From an uncultured Bacteroidales bacterium (GTDB taxonomy: Bacteria; Bacteroidota; Bacteroidia; Bacteroidales; FEN-979), in assembly GCA_903885595.1 (NCBI GenBank), contig CAISJJ010000250.1:1-64000 (forward strand): DNA of 64,000 nucleotides, given 5' to 3'. The notes under the pieces were generated by a model, which saw only the letters and a program-made list of their open reading frames with translations, was not told where the DNA came from and ran no database searches. Position numbers and translations under genes: made by a program. The first letter of the stretch is position 1; each line of letters opens with the position of its first letter. Shown here in pieces: positions 30,074 through 40,139 of the stretch.

Positions 30074-32335
30074 CTATTTTAAGGTTTGCATATAATTAAG
30101 GGCGCTACCGGCATTGAACCATCGGATCTGCTGGTCGCTGTAACTATGGTTAATGGCAATTTCTTCCGCTGATCCATCGCTGTGATGCAGTTCCAATCTT
30201 AACGGTTTTCCAGGCAAAAAAGTATCAAGGCCGGTCAGGTTTAACACATCATCCTCCATGATCTTGTTGTAATCAGAAGGCGAAACGAATGTCAGTGCCA
30301 GCATTCCCTGTTTTTTCAGATTGGTTTCATGAATGCGGGCAAAAGATTTCACAAGAACTACCCTGACTCCGAGATGACGTGGTTCCATCGCCGCATGTTC
30401 GCGCGAAGATCCTTCGCCATAATTTTCATCACCGACAATTATTGTCGGGATACCTTTGGACTTGAAGAACCGCGCAGTTTTTGATACTTCGCCATATTCT
30501 CCTGTCTCGGGATTTTTTACGGCATTGGTTTTTTCATTGAAATAGTTAACAGCTCCCATCAGCAGGTTATTCGAAATATTATCGAGATGTCCGCGGTATT
30601 TGAGCCAGGGGCCGGCCATGGAGATGTGGTCGGTTGTACATTTTCCCTTTGCCTTTATGAGCAGGCGCATACTTTCGATATTTTTACCGTTCCAGGGTTC
30701 AAATGGTTCAAGAAGTTGCAGCCGGTCAGATGCCGGACTCACACTTACTTCGACTGCTGATGCATGTACAGGAGGCGCAAGATAACCTGCATCCTTCACC
30801 TCAAAACCATCTACCGGCAGTTCAAACCCGTGTGGTTCATCAAGTTTCACTTCCTGCCCATTTTCGTTAACCAGTGAATCCGTTAACGGGTTAAAGGTGA
30901 GACTCCCTGCCAGTGTCAAGGCAGTAACTATTTCTGGTGATGCAATAAAGCTGTGGGTTCCTGCATTCCCATCATTTCGTTTGGCAAAATTCCGGTTAAA
31001 TGAATTCAGAATAGAGTTTTTGCGGTCGGGATTATCAATTTTCCGCGCCCACTGTCCGATACAAGGGCCACAGGCATTGGCCATAATTATGCCTCCTATG
31101 GCATGGAAGACTTCCAGAAGACCATCACGTTCGCAGGTGAAGCGAATCTGCTCTGATCCCGGGGTAACAATAAATTCCGACTTGACTTTCAGGTTTTTCT
31201 CAGAGGCTTGTCTCGCCACAGAGGCCGCACGGGAAATATCCTCATAGGATGAATTGGTACAGGAGCCGATCAGGCCAACTTCCAGCGTTTCCGGGTAATT
31301 ATTTTCTTTCACGAATGCTTTGAACTCTGAAATCGGGTGTGCCACATCCGGTGAAAAAGGGCCATTAATATATGGTTCAAGCCCGGAAAGGTCTATCCTG
31401 ATGAATTGATCATAATAGAGCTCCGGATTCATTCTGACCTCGGAATCGGGGCAAAGATATTCGGAATAGTTATCAGCCATCGCGGCAATTTCTTTTCTCC
31501 CGGTGGCCTCCAGGTAGCTCCTCATTTTTTCATCATATGAGAACAGGGAACATGTGGCCCCGATTTCGGCTCCCATATTGCAGATGGTTCCTTTCCCCGT
31601 GCAGGAAAGCGATGCTGCTCCTTCACCATAGTACTCAACAACATACCCGGTTCCCCCTTTTACAGTCAGGAGCCCGGCAATTTTCAGGATCACATCTTTG
31701 GCTGATGCCCAGCCTGATAATTTCCCGGTTAGTTCAATACCGAGGATTTTCGGCATTTTCAATTCCAGAGGCATGCCCGACATAACATCGACGGCATCAG
31801 CACCCCCAACGCCAATAGCCACCATCCCAAGACCACCTGCATTTGGGGTATGTGAATCGGTTCCGATCATCATTCCTCCGGGAAATGCATAGTTTTCAAA
31901 GATAACCTGGTGTATGATCCCTGCGCCGGGTTTCCAGAAACCGATTCCATATTTTGCTGAAACCGTTTCCAGAAAATCATACACCTCCTTGTTTTGTGCC
32001 AGGGCTGTCGTTAGATCTGTTTTTACCCCAAGCTGTGCCTGGATAAGATGATCGCAATGTACTGTTGAGGGAACCGCAGCAGTCGGTCGGCCGGCAGTCA
32101 TAAATTGCAACAGGGCCATCTGTGCTGTAGCATCCTGCATTGCAACCCTGTCGGGCAGAAAATTGACATAATCAACACCCCGGTGATACGGTTTTTGCGG
32201 ATCAGGATCAAATAAATGGCCGTAGAATATTTTTTCAGTAAGGGTCAAGGGTTTGTCAAGTAATGATTTCGCATGGGAGACCCTATTCGAAATTTTTTCA
32301 TAACTTTTTTGTATTAACTTAGTGTCCAGCAACAT
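30074..32335 (-). CDS. acnA: aconitate hydratase
   Basis: 753 aa; [78 protein letters not shown]. Confidence 0.94.
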   Translation of the reverse strand: MLLDTKLIQKSYEKISNRVSHAKSLLDKPLTLTEKIFYGHLFDPDPQKPYHRGVDYVNFLPDRVAMQDATAQMALLQFMTAGRPTAAVPSTVHCDHLIQAQLGVKTDLTTALAQNKEVYDFLETVSAKYGIGFWKPGAGIIHQVIFENYAFPGGMMIGTDSHTPNAGGLGMVAIGVGGADAVDVMSGMPLELKMPKILGIELTGKLSGWASAKDVILKIAGLLTVKGGTGYVVEYYGEGAASLSCTGKGTICNMGAEIGATCSLFSYDEKMRSYLEATGRKEIAAMADNYSEYLCPDSEVRMNPELYYDQFIRIDLSGLEPYINGPFSPDVAHPISEFKAFVKENNYPETLEVGLIGSCTNSSYEDISRAASVARQASEKNLKVKSEFIVTPGSEQIRFTCERDGLLEVFHAIGGIIMANACGPCIGQWARKIDNPDRKNSILNSFNRNFAKRNDGNAGTHSFIASPEIVTALTLAGSLTFNPLTDSLVNENGQEVKLDEPHGFELPVDGFEVKDAGYLAPPVHASAVEVSVSPASDRLQLLEPFEPWNGKNIESMRLLIKAKGKCTTDHISMAGPWLKYRGHLDNISNNLLMGAVNYFNEKTNAVKNPETGEYGEVSKTARFFKSKGIPTIIVGDENYGEGSSREHAAMEPRHLGVRVVLVKSFARIHETNLKKQGMLALTFVSPSDYNKIMEDDVLNLTGLDTFLPGKPLRLELHHSDGSAEEIAINHSYSDQQIRWFNAGSALNYMQTLK

Positions 32336-32452
32336 AAATAATTTATTTGAGAATTAAACTAAATGAAACATTCAGGAGTTTAAATGTAATAGTTATTATT
32401 AAAAATAACGTTATAAATTTATGAAAAATTTCATCTATTAACAAAATTACAT

Positions 32453-35400
32453 ATGTTGGCTTTGGAATCTCTTCTGGAACAATGGCAAACCATCAGGAAT
32501 CCGGATATAAACAGCCATCAACTGGCATTGAAAATTATTGAAGAGACAGAAAATATTTTTGCCTCAAACCAGGAAGATTCTCTGAAACAAACATTCTGGT
32601 TTGATTGGCTGAACCTCACGAAAAAGACCGTGTTTCTTCAGGCCCTTGGAACCCATACAGACCGTATCCGATGGTCGGAGGTTGTTTTTCGCATCATACA
32701 GTCAACGAATTATAATCTGAAGGACATGATGGAACAGCGTGTTGCTGAACATCCCAATCATGTCTTATTTAAAGATATGTCATCGGCTACCGCGATCGAC
32801 TGGAACTATGAACAATCATATCGTCATTTTCGTGAGATTGCCAGCCTCTTTTTTAAGTCAGTGCAGCATGCACCGCGTGTTGCATTTTACAGCGAAAATT
32901 GTTTTGAAGGAGCATGTACCGACCTGGCTTGCTTGATGTTCGGCATATTTGACACGCCGCTCAGCCCTCATTTTAAGATTGATGTCTTATTGCCGATTTT
33001 CAATGAACTAAAAATCAATATTGCCCTGGCTGATACAGAAGAACGATTGTCGGTCCTTGAAAAAATCAATGAGAAAGCAGATAACCGGTTCACGATATTT
33101 TCATTGCAACCCGTCTCCCATAAGATGCACCAAATCCCATACATGGTTGCAGAGGCTAAAAAAATTTCCCGGTGGGACATGGATGTGATCCTTAACCGTC
33201 AACCTGCCATGAAAATCAACCAGGTCGCCACAACCATGTTTACTTCCGGCAGCACCGGTTTACCGAAGGGGGTTTCATTTTCTATATATAACATTATTTC
33301 AAAGCGTTTTGCACGCGCTGCAGCATTGCCTGAGGTTGGAGATGAAGTATTTCTTTGCTATCTGCCGTTGTTCCACACCTTTGGGCGTTACCTCGAGATG
33401 ACTGGTGCCATATTCTGGAACGGAACCTATATATTTTCAGGCAACACCTCCTCGGAAACGTTGTTGTCGCTCTTTCCCAAAATGAACCCGACCGGATTCA
33501 TCAGTATTCCACTCCGATGGCAGGAGCTCTATGAACGATGCCAGGAAAGAATCAGCCATGTCGAAAGCAGGGAGCTCAGGGAACAAGCTGTTCGTGAAAT
33601 TGTTGGAAGCCGGTTGCATTGGGGTTTATCAGCTGCGGGATACCTTGATCCGTCTGTATTCCGTTTTTTCAATGAGTATGGAATTTACCTGAACAGCGGT
33701 TTCGGAATGACAGAAGCTACCGGGGGAATTACCATGACTCCTCCCGGCAAGTACAAAGATTTCACGGTTGGCATACCGTTACCTGGTGTCAGAACAAGGT
33801 TAACCACCGATTCTGAGCTGGAGCTCAGCGGTCACTACATTGGCCGGTATCTTGAATCAGCAGGTCCGGATGATATAATCCCTTACCCTGTTTCGGCTTC
33901 AGAAGATCATTGGTTGCCCACCGGTGATGTGTTTAAAATAGGAAACGACGGTTTTTATCAGATCATTGACCGGGTGAAGGATATCTATAAAAACAACCGG
34001 GGTCAAACCGTTGCACCACAGGTTATTGAGAAGAAATTCTATAAAGTTCCCGGCATAAAAAATGTATTTTTGGTTGGCGACAACCGGCCTTATAATGTTT
34101 TACTGATCGTGCCTGATAAGGATGACCCAATTTACCATTCACTTCAGGGCGACAATCTGAAAGAATACTATCACCAGATTGTCATGACAGCCAATAACGA
34201 TGTAGCCACATATGAGCGTGTAATCAATTTTACAGTTCTTGATCGCGATTTTAGTCATGAAAAAGGTGAACTTACGCCAAAAGAATCGTATAACAGGAAA
34301 GTGATTGAGACCCATTTCAAAGAGGTCATTGAGATCCTTTACCAGAGTAATACCCTGCGTATCGATTCTGGTGAATTTACGATACAGATTCCAAAATGGT
34401 TTTTCCGCGATCTGGGAATCCTCGAAACCGATATCATTTATGAACGCAATCGGTTGGTTAACCGCCGGAACAATGCAACATTGCTCATCAGGAAAATGAA
34501 AGGCGACTGGTTTCAGATCGGACATTTAAAATATCAAATTGTTTCAAACATCCTCGATATCGGTGTGTTGACCCGTCAGCCAAAGATCTGGATCGGGAAT
34601 CCTGCCATGATCGCATTTTGCCCCGTTAAAGAAGGCTGGGATCTGCCATTGAATTCGATTTCTGAAAGCATTTCCTTACCAGGATTCAAACAACTTGATG
34701 AGAAACACTTCCCAATTCTTAAATCTATCCGCGATCAACATCTGATTGATACCAACAACCTGATTTTCCGTACCTATTTCCGGGATGTTGAAGAGGCCTT
34801 CAAGGCCACCGAAGAGCTGGGTAAAATTCTCACCAATGCCGAGCCCCGGCTGGCCATTGCCATCAGGCACAGGCTTGAAGCGCTGGCGTACCATCCCGAT
34901 GAAGAGATCCGCTGCCTGGCATACCGTCTAATCCTTCTCAAAGCTCCGGCTCCGGAGGACATTCAGAATATGCCAGCATTCATTGAATCGGGCCTCACTT
35001 TTCTCAACGAAAAATCGATCCGTGAGATTGCCTTGAGTAATTTCGGAAAGCACAGACTCGATGCGCTTAAACAACGGTTATACTGGTACCGGACGCACCT
35101 TAACTGGCCTGTATCAAAAAAACAACGACGCGCCTTTGAAGATGTCCTGGGCATGTTATATAACTTCGCCGTGCTGCATCTTGCATATTATGTGCCTGTG
35201 AGGGCTGAATTATCGCGATGGATACTACATAAACAAGACCGCTACCTTTCGAAAAAAGCAGAGCATTATTTCAATTCACTCGCCGGGGTTTTTGAGAGAG
35301 ATATTGAAAGTAAATCGATAAGTTATTCGCTGCCGGAATGGGAAGAAAAGCTGGTGTTTGAACATGGGATTTCTGAAACGGAGAAGCGACGGATTTCTAA

Positions 35401-37042
35401 AATTTTTCAGTCCAGCACGTTTCTGCAGGAGAGTATCATTCTTACATTCAATGAGCAGGATTTTGACCTTGCAGATGTTCCGGCAAAAGGTATCTGGATC
35501 TTGCGATTACTTGCTTACAAGGAATTTAAACACTACCGTTTGTCAATCAACACCGTAGAAGGCAAACATTTTGACCTGCATATGGTGTTCAGTGAAAATC
35601 CTGCTTACAGGCCACAACCAGATACTTTTTACTGGCTTGCTTCACTTGCCGGATTCCCTTATGGACCAGCCGTTGCGCCGTTACTTGGCAGCAGCAGGCC
35701 CAGCCTCGGAGTCCTTACAACCCAATACATCGGAGGCTTAACGGCATGGGATAAAATCAGGGAGTTGTCGGAGATTCACCGTTCATCCGGTTATATCAAA
35801 GGAAACGCCTGGAGGAAAATCTACATCAAATCGTTTGCAGTTATTTTCAAAGCATGGCATCACAGTGGTAAACAAATTGTACCCGGCGCTATCTCACCGG
35901 CCAATGTGGCTGTTCCCGAAATGGATTTCCGTGAAAGCGCTGTCGTATTGTCCCTTGCCGGGTGGTCTCCATATAAAAACACGTTATCGCTGGTGAACCC
36001 AATGCTTCAGGATTATTATTGCAAAACTGCATCCATTTACCCCTGGTGCCGCCAACAGTTAGATATTACCTGGATTTTCGATGCCTGTATCGAAGCGCTT
36101 GGTAAAGAAGAGGCATTCATTTTCTTTCGGGCATTGCAAGATGATATAAAAGACAAATCGTTAACCTGTTTTGATTCATCTGACCTTCAAACACACCTGA
36201 ATCAATATATTGAAAAGACGATGAACCGGTATTACATGCCAGTTGCGCTTTATAGCGCCATCGACCATTACCAGGACTGGTATAAAATGAACCCGCTGAC
36301 AACTGCTGCAGCCAAGGAACAGACCCTCGTTGAACTGCTCGAGCTTTACAAATTACAACAGTATGCAGAACTTTTGAGATACTTTTTTTACAGGCACACC
36401 TATTTTTCCGATGCCTCTGAGAATATCGTGGTTGCATTTGACAGGCTTATTTCCAGGATGGAAGAACAGCCTGACGGACTGGCCATCCAGTTGATCGAAC
36501 TTTCAGACCTGCAGTCGGAACTGAATAAAACAGATGACAAGAACATTTTCAGCAGAATGGTATTTCCAAGACTACACGGAGAACAGGGCATTGATTTTAT
36601 GAAAGTGGGCGAGAGCAAAAAGAAACATCTTGTGGTTCGATTCACGATACAGGATAAATCGGGAAAACGATATATCCTGCGAGAGCCTATCGAAGCCCGG
36701 GAAACAGGTCAGCTTTATCAACTTTTTTATCGTGAAAAATACCCTAAGGAAATTGCAGATAACGATCATCAGTATGTTCTCACCGATGAGACTGATAAAA
36801 TCGTAGGAGGCATTACATTCAGGATCATTGAAGATCACAACATCCTGCTCGATGGTATTGTCGTCACATCCACCCTGCAGGGAAAGGGAATCGCCTCGGG
36901 CATGATCGAACATTTTTTTGCCAGTATGGCGGCACGCGGAGTTAAGGTTGTCAAAGCACATTTCCTTTTTGGCAACTACTATCTCAAACATTTTTTTGAA
37001 GTTGACAGGAAATGGGGTGCGCTGATTAAAAATCTGAAATAG
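32453..37042 (+). CDS. large multidomain protein: N-terminal AMP-binding synthetase + uncharacterised middle + C-terminal GNAT acyltransferase
   Basis: 1529-aa single ORF; MFTSGSTGLPKGVSFS, SGFGMTEATGGITMTPPGKY, LPTGDVFKIGNDGFYQIIDRVKDIYKNNRGQTVAPQVIE; C-term LDGIVVTSTLQGKGIASGMIEHFFASMAARGVKVVKAHF (GNAT motif A). Confidence 0.9.
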   Translation: MLALESLLEQWQTIRNPDINSHQLALKIIEETENIFASNQEDSLKQTFWFDWLNLTKKTVFLQALGTHTDRIRWSEVVFRIIQSTNYNLKDMMEQRVAEHPNHVLFKDMSSATAIDWNYEQSYRHFREIASLFFKSVQHAPRVAFYSENCFEGACTDLACLMFGIFDTPLSPHFKIDVLLPIFNELKINIALADTEERLSVLEKINEKADNRFTIFSLQPVSHKMHQIPYMVAEAKKISRWDMDVILNRQPAMKINQVATTMFTSGSTGLPKGVSFSIYNIISKRFARAAALPEVGDEVFLCYLPLFHTFGRYLEMTGAIFWNGTYIFSGNTSSETLLSLFPKMNPTGFISIPLRWQELYERCQERISHVESRELREQAVREIVGSRLHWGLSAAGYLDPSVFRFFNEYGIYLNSGFGMTEATGGITMTPPGKYKDFTVGIPLPGVRTRLTTDSELELSGHYIGRYLESAGPDDIIPYPVSASEDHWLPTGDVFKIGNDGFYQIIDRVKDIYKNNRGQTVAPQVIEKKFYKVPGIKNVFLVGDNRPYNVLLIVPDKDDPIYHSLQGDNLKEYYHQIVMTANNDVATYERVINFTVLDRDFSHEKGELTPKESYNRKVIETHFKEVIEILYQSNTLRIDSGEFTIQIPKWFFRDLGILETDIIYERNRLVNRRNNATLLIRKMKGDWFQIGHLKYQIVSNILDIGVLTRQPKIWIGNPAMIAFCPVKEGWDLPLNSISESISLPGFKQLDEKHFPILKSIRDQHLIDTNNLIFRTYFRDVEEAFKATEELGKILTNAEPRLAIAIRHRLEALAYHPDEEIRCLAYRLILLKAPAPEDIQNMPAFIESGLTFLNEKSIREIALSNFGKHRLDALKQRLYWYRTHLNWPVSKKQRRAFEDVLGMLYNFAVLHLAYYVPVRAELSRWILHKQDRYLSKKAEHYFNSLAGVFERDIESKSISYSLPEWEEKLVFEHGISETEKRRISKIFQSSTFLQESIILTFNEQDFDLADVPAKGIWILRLLAYKEFKHYRLSINTVEGKHFDLHMVFSENPAYRPQPDTFYWLASLAGFPYGPAVAPLLGSSRPSLGVLTTQYIGGLTAWDKIRELSEIHRSSGYIKGNAWRKIYIKSFAVIFKAWHHSGKQIVPGAISPANVAVPEMDFRESAVVLSLAGWSPYKNTLSLVNPMLQDYYCKTASIYPWCRQQLDITWIFDACIEALGKEEAFIFFRALQDDIKDKSLTCFDSSDLQTHLNQYIEKTMNRYYMPVALYSAIDHYQDWYKMNPLTTAAAKEQTLVELLELYKLQQYAELLRYFFYRHTYFSDASENIVVAFDRLISRMEEQPDGLAIQLIELSDLQSELNKTDDKNIFSRMVFPRLHGEQGIDFMKVGESKKKHLVVRFTIQDKSGKRYILREPIEARETGQLYQLFYREKYPKEIADNDHQYVLTDETDKIVGGITFRIIEDHNILLDGIVVTSTLQGKGIASGMIEHFFASMAARGVKVVKAHFLFGNYYLKHFFEVDRKWGALIKNLK

Positions 37043-37102
37043 ATTTTTATTTCTAATTTTACAACCTGTAATGGAAGGTCATTGGTGTGAATAAATAAGT
37101 TG

Positions 37103-37134
37103 GCAAGTTGGCAAGTTGGTAAGTTGGTAATCGG
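37103..37134. repeat. GTTGGYAA octamer array (4 units) in the leader upstream of icd
   Basis: gttggcaa gttggcaa gttggtaa gttggtaa; boundaries approximate. Confidence 0.8.
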
Positions 37135-37200
37135 GTAGACTGGTGAGCGGCCTTTCGGATTTGATTGAATCCTAATTTAATTTTAATAAAACACACTTTT

Positions 37201-38466
37201 ATGAACGGAGAAAAAATCACTCTGATAAACGGGAAGTTGTTTGTTCCCAACTATCCGGTAATCCCTTTTATCGAAGGCGACGGAACAGGTCCTGACATTT
37301 GGAATGCAAGTGTCCGCGTGATGGATGCCGCTGTTGAAAAAGCATACGGCGGAAAACGAAAAATCATCTGGAAAGAGGTATTGGCAGGAGAGAAAGCATT
37401 CAAAGAAACCGGTGAGTGGCTGCCTAGGGAGACCCTTGACCTAATCCACGAGTACCTGGTTGCCATCAAAGGGCCACTTACAACCCCGGTTGGAGGAGGC
37501 ATCCGATCTTTGAATGTTGCCCTGCGTCAAATCCTCGATCTTTATACCTGCCTGAGACCGGTCAGATATTTTAAGGGAGTGCCTTCCCCGGTAAAACATC
37601 CCGAAACAACCGACATGGTTATCTTCCGTGAAAACTCCGAAGATATATATGCCGGAATTGAATGGATGCAGGGAACCTCTGATGCTGAAAAAGTTATCAG
37701 ATTTCTCATCGACGAGATGGGTGTAAAGAACATCCGTTTTCCCGACTCCTCATCCATCGGCATAAAACCCGTATCGAAAGAGGGAACCGAAAGACTTGTC
37801 AGGGCAGCTATTCTTTATACGCTCGAACATAAACGGCCCTCTCTTACACTTGTTCACAAGGGGAACATCATGAAATTCACTGAAGGTCAGTTCAAGCAAT
37901 GGGGTTATGAGCTTGCCGAACGTGAATTCGGAGACAAGGTATTTACCTGGATGACCTACGACAAGATCAAGGCAAAGGATGGAGAAGCTGCTGCAGATTT
38001 TGCACAAAAAACAGCCGTTTCACAGGGAAAAATCATCGTAAAGGATGTTATCGCTGATGCATTTTTGCAACAGATTCTAACCCGTCCGGCTGAGTATTCC
38101 GTGATCGCCACATTGAATCTCAATGGTGATTACATTTCCGATGCACTGGCTGCAATCGTTGGCGGTATCGGCATTGCACCCGGCGCGAACATCAATTATG
38201 TGACTGGTCATGCAGTTTTCGAAGCAACACATGGTACAGCACCCAAATATGCCGGCAAAGACCAGGTTAACCCGGGTTCCGTAATCCTGTCAGGGATGAT
38301 GATGCTGGAATATATGGGATGGATGGAAGCTGCAAAACTTATTATAAAGGGGCTGGAAGGAGCCATTCAGAAAAAAAGGGTAACCTACGACTTTGAGCGG
38401 CTGATGGAAGGTGCCACCAAACTTACATGCTCAGGGTTCGGCACCGAGATTATTGCCAATATGTAA
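37201..38466 (+). CDS. icd: isocitrate dehydrogenase (NADP), E. coli-like type
   Basis: [83 protein letters not shown]; start assigned at MNGEKITL. Confidence 0.95.
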   Translation: MNGEKITLINGKLFVPNYPVIPFIEGDGTGPDIWNASVRVMDAAVEKAYGGKRKIIWKEVLAGEKAFKETGEWLPRETLDLIHEYLVAIKGPLTTPVGGGIRSLNVALRQILDLYTCLRPVRYFKGVPSPVKHPETTDMVIFRENSEDIYAGIEWMQGTSDAEKVIRFLIDEMGVKNIRFPDSSSIGIKPVSKEGTERLVRAAILYTLEHKRPSLTLVHKGNIMKFTEGQFKQWGYELAEREFGDKVFTWMTYDKIKAKDGEAAADFAQKTAVSQGKIIVKDVIADAFLQQILTRPAEYSVIATLNLNGDYISDALAAIVGGIGIAPGANINYVTGHAVFEATHGTAPKYAGKDQVNPGSVILSGMMMLEYMGWMEAAKLIIKGLEGAIQKKRVTYDFERLMEGATKLTCSGFGTEIIANM

Positions 38467-38478
38467 AAAAGCAGGCAA

Positions 38479-40074
38479 TTATTTTTCGAACCTGAGTTTG
38501 CTGAAATAAAAAACCAGTCGTTTATTATTCGATTCAATCGCAATGTTTTTAATTTCCTGGTATCCATAACTGATAAAATAGTTTGCATACCAGGGAATTA
38601 ACCTGCTTTTTGCTTCCGAAAGCAGTTTATCTTCCGGGTATAACATTTCCATTGAAGCAAAATCAAGTTTCTCTACCACTTTATTGCCCTGTATGATCTT
38701 TGAACCAATTTTTCCATCGGTCATGTAACATAAAACCTGGTCATTGCTGTCGGGGAACACCACCACTTTCGGAATCAATTCATGCGATACGAGATTTCTG
38801 ATTTCCAAGGTATTATCCCAAATCAGCCGTCCATCAATATCAAAGCCGGCAACGATGGCATTGGCAAAGCGATATCCATCAAAAACTGAATAGGAATTTG
38901 TATAGGGCCTGCCATAATAATCAAAATCAGTATAATTCTCGGTACGATATTGGGGTGAGAAAACTTCTGCAGCCAGGATATACTGATCATTGAAACTCAT
39001 GATTTCCTGGAGCATCAAAGTCAAATCGAGAGAGTATTCAGCCAATGGTTTGTTTTTCTTCGTAGCTTTCTTTTTCAGACTCATAATCTCCTGATCTCCA
39101 AGCAAGGAATTGGCATTTTGTAACTCAAGGAAGTTGTAGAAACTGATGGATTTTTGCACTCCGTTTCTGACAACACTTGCAAAGAAACCCGTTGATTGGT
39201 CCGGATTCTTGTTTTTCTGGGACGAATTTGTTGCTACCTGGCCATAACTTCCGAGCATTAAATAATCTCCCGGCAGGGGTGAAATAACTTTGAAATGGTT
39301 CAATGACCTCGGGCTGTCTGGCAATCCAATAAAGGTTTCGCCTTTTATCAACCCAGATGTATCATACCGGACCAGGTAGTTTTCAACACCTTTTTTCGAT
39401 ATCTGACGGCTCACAATGGCGGCAACTTCAGGCAAAGCGGTGTCAGGTTTCAGCCACCTGACAGAAATCAGGTCGCCCTGTCCAAGCGGGAAGATTCGTT
39501 CATTCCCTTGCTTTAACCTGATATTCATTATTTTACCTGCCTGGCCCTTTACATTTATTCCAAGCCACGCCCGTCCGTGTTGAATGCCAAATGCAGCCAC
39601 CTCAGCGTTTTCCTGCAAATTTCCTTTGTTCAAAACAAATTTGCCCTTATTCAATACAACCCGCAAAATCTCAAATTTATTTTCAGTGCTCCTCGATTTG
39701 CCTGTTGCAACAAAGAGCAGGGCCAGAGTGTCTGAACCATCCTGATGAAAACGATAATCCTGTTCATTGAGGAGGGGGACGCTTTTTACCCAAACTTGCT
39801 GCATGTTTGTATCGTAGCAGGAGAAATACCATTTCACATTAGAGGCATCAGCAATTTCCTGGCTCCTGAAAAATAAAATCAGGCCATTTTTTCCACATGG
39901 GATAATGCGGTATGTTTCGTTGGAGGAACGGGCAGGAATTTCAATGCGCAACGGTTTATCCGTGTAACCCGGACCACTGGTTCCCTGGGCCTGCATGTAT
40001 CCGCCGGATAAACCAACCATCAACAACACGATGTATTGAAAAGTACGCATGAAAAAGTTACTATGGAAGTACAA
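38479..40074 (-). CDS. secreted hypothetical protein
   Basis: 531 aa with N-terminal signal-like segment; no family recognised. Confidence 0.7.
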   Translation of the reverse strand: MYFHSNFFMRTFQYIVLLMVGLSGGYMQAQGTSGPGYTDKPLRIEIPARSSNETYRIIPCGKNGLILFFRSQEIADASNVKWYFSCYDTNMQQVWVKSVPLLNEQDYRFHQDGSDTLALLFVATGKSRSTENKFEILRVVLNKGKFVLNKGNLQENAEVAAFGIQHGRAWLGINVKGQAGKIMNIRLKQGNERIFPLGQGDLISVRWLKPDTALPEVAAIVSRQISKKGVENYLVRYDTSGLIKGETFIGLPDSPRSLNHFKVISPLPGDYLMLGSYGQVATNSSQKNKNPDQSTGFFASVVRNGVQKSISFYNFLELQNANSLLGDQEIMSLKKKATKKNKPLAEYSLDLTLMLQEIMSFNDQYILAAEVFSPQYRTENYTDFDYYGRPYTNSYSVFDGYRFANAIVAGFDIDGRLIWDNTLEIRNLVSHELIPKVVVFPDSNDQVLCYMTDGKIGSKIIQGNKVVEKLDFASMEMLYPEDKLLSEAKSRLIPWYANYFISYGYQEIKNIAIESNNKRLVFYFSKLRFEK

Positions 40075-40082
40075 ATGTAATG

Positions 40083-40116
40083 AAAAAAAGAAGCCGCCTT
40101 TTTGGGACGGCCACTT
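40083..40116 (-). terminator. putative rho-independent terminator
   Basis: minus-strand GAAGTGGCCGTCCCAAAAAGGCGGCTTCTTTTTTT. Confidence 0.6.
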
Positions 40117-40139
40117 CTCCTGATTTAAGAATACCAGCT

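Noticed and set aside
37059-37250. 63-aa minus ORF with STRLPTYQLANLPTYLFT
   Set aside because: Translation of the GTTGGYAA octamer repeat, not a plausible protein
38281-38300. Additional CTGTCAGGG copy
   Set aside because: Within icd coding sequence, half-site only, likely chance
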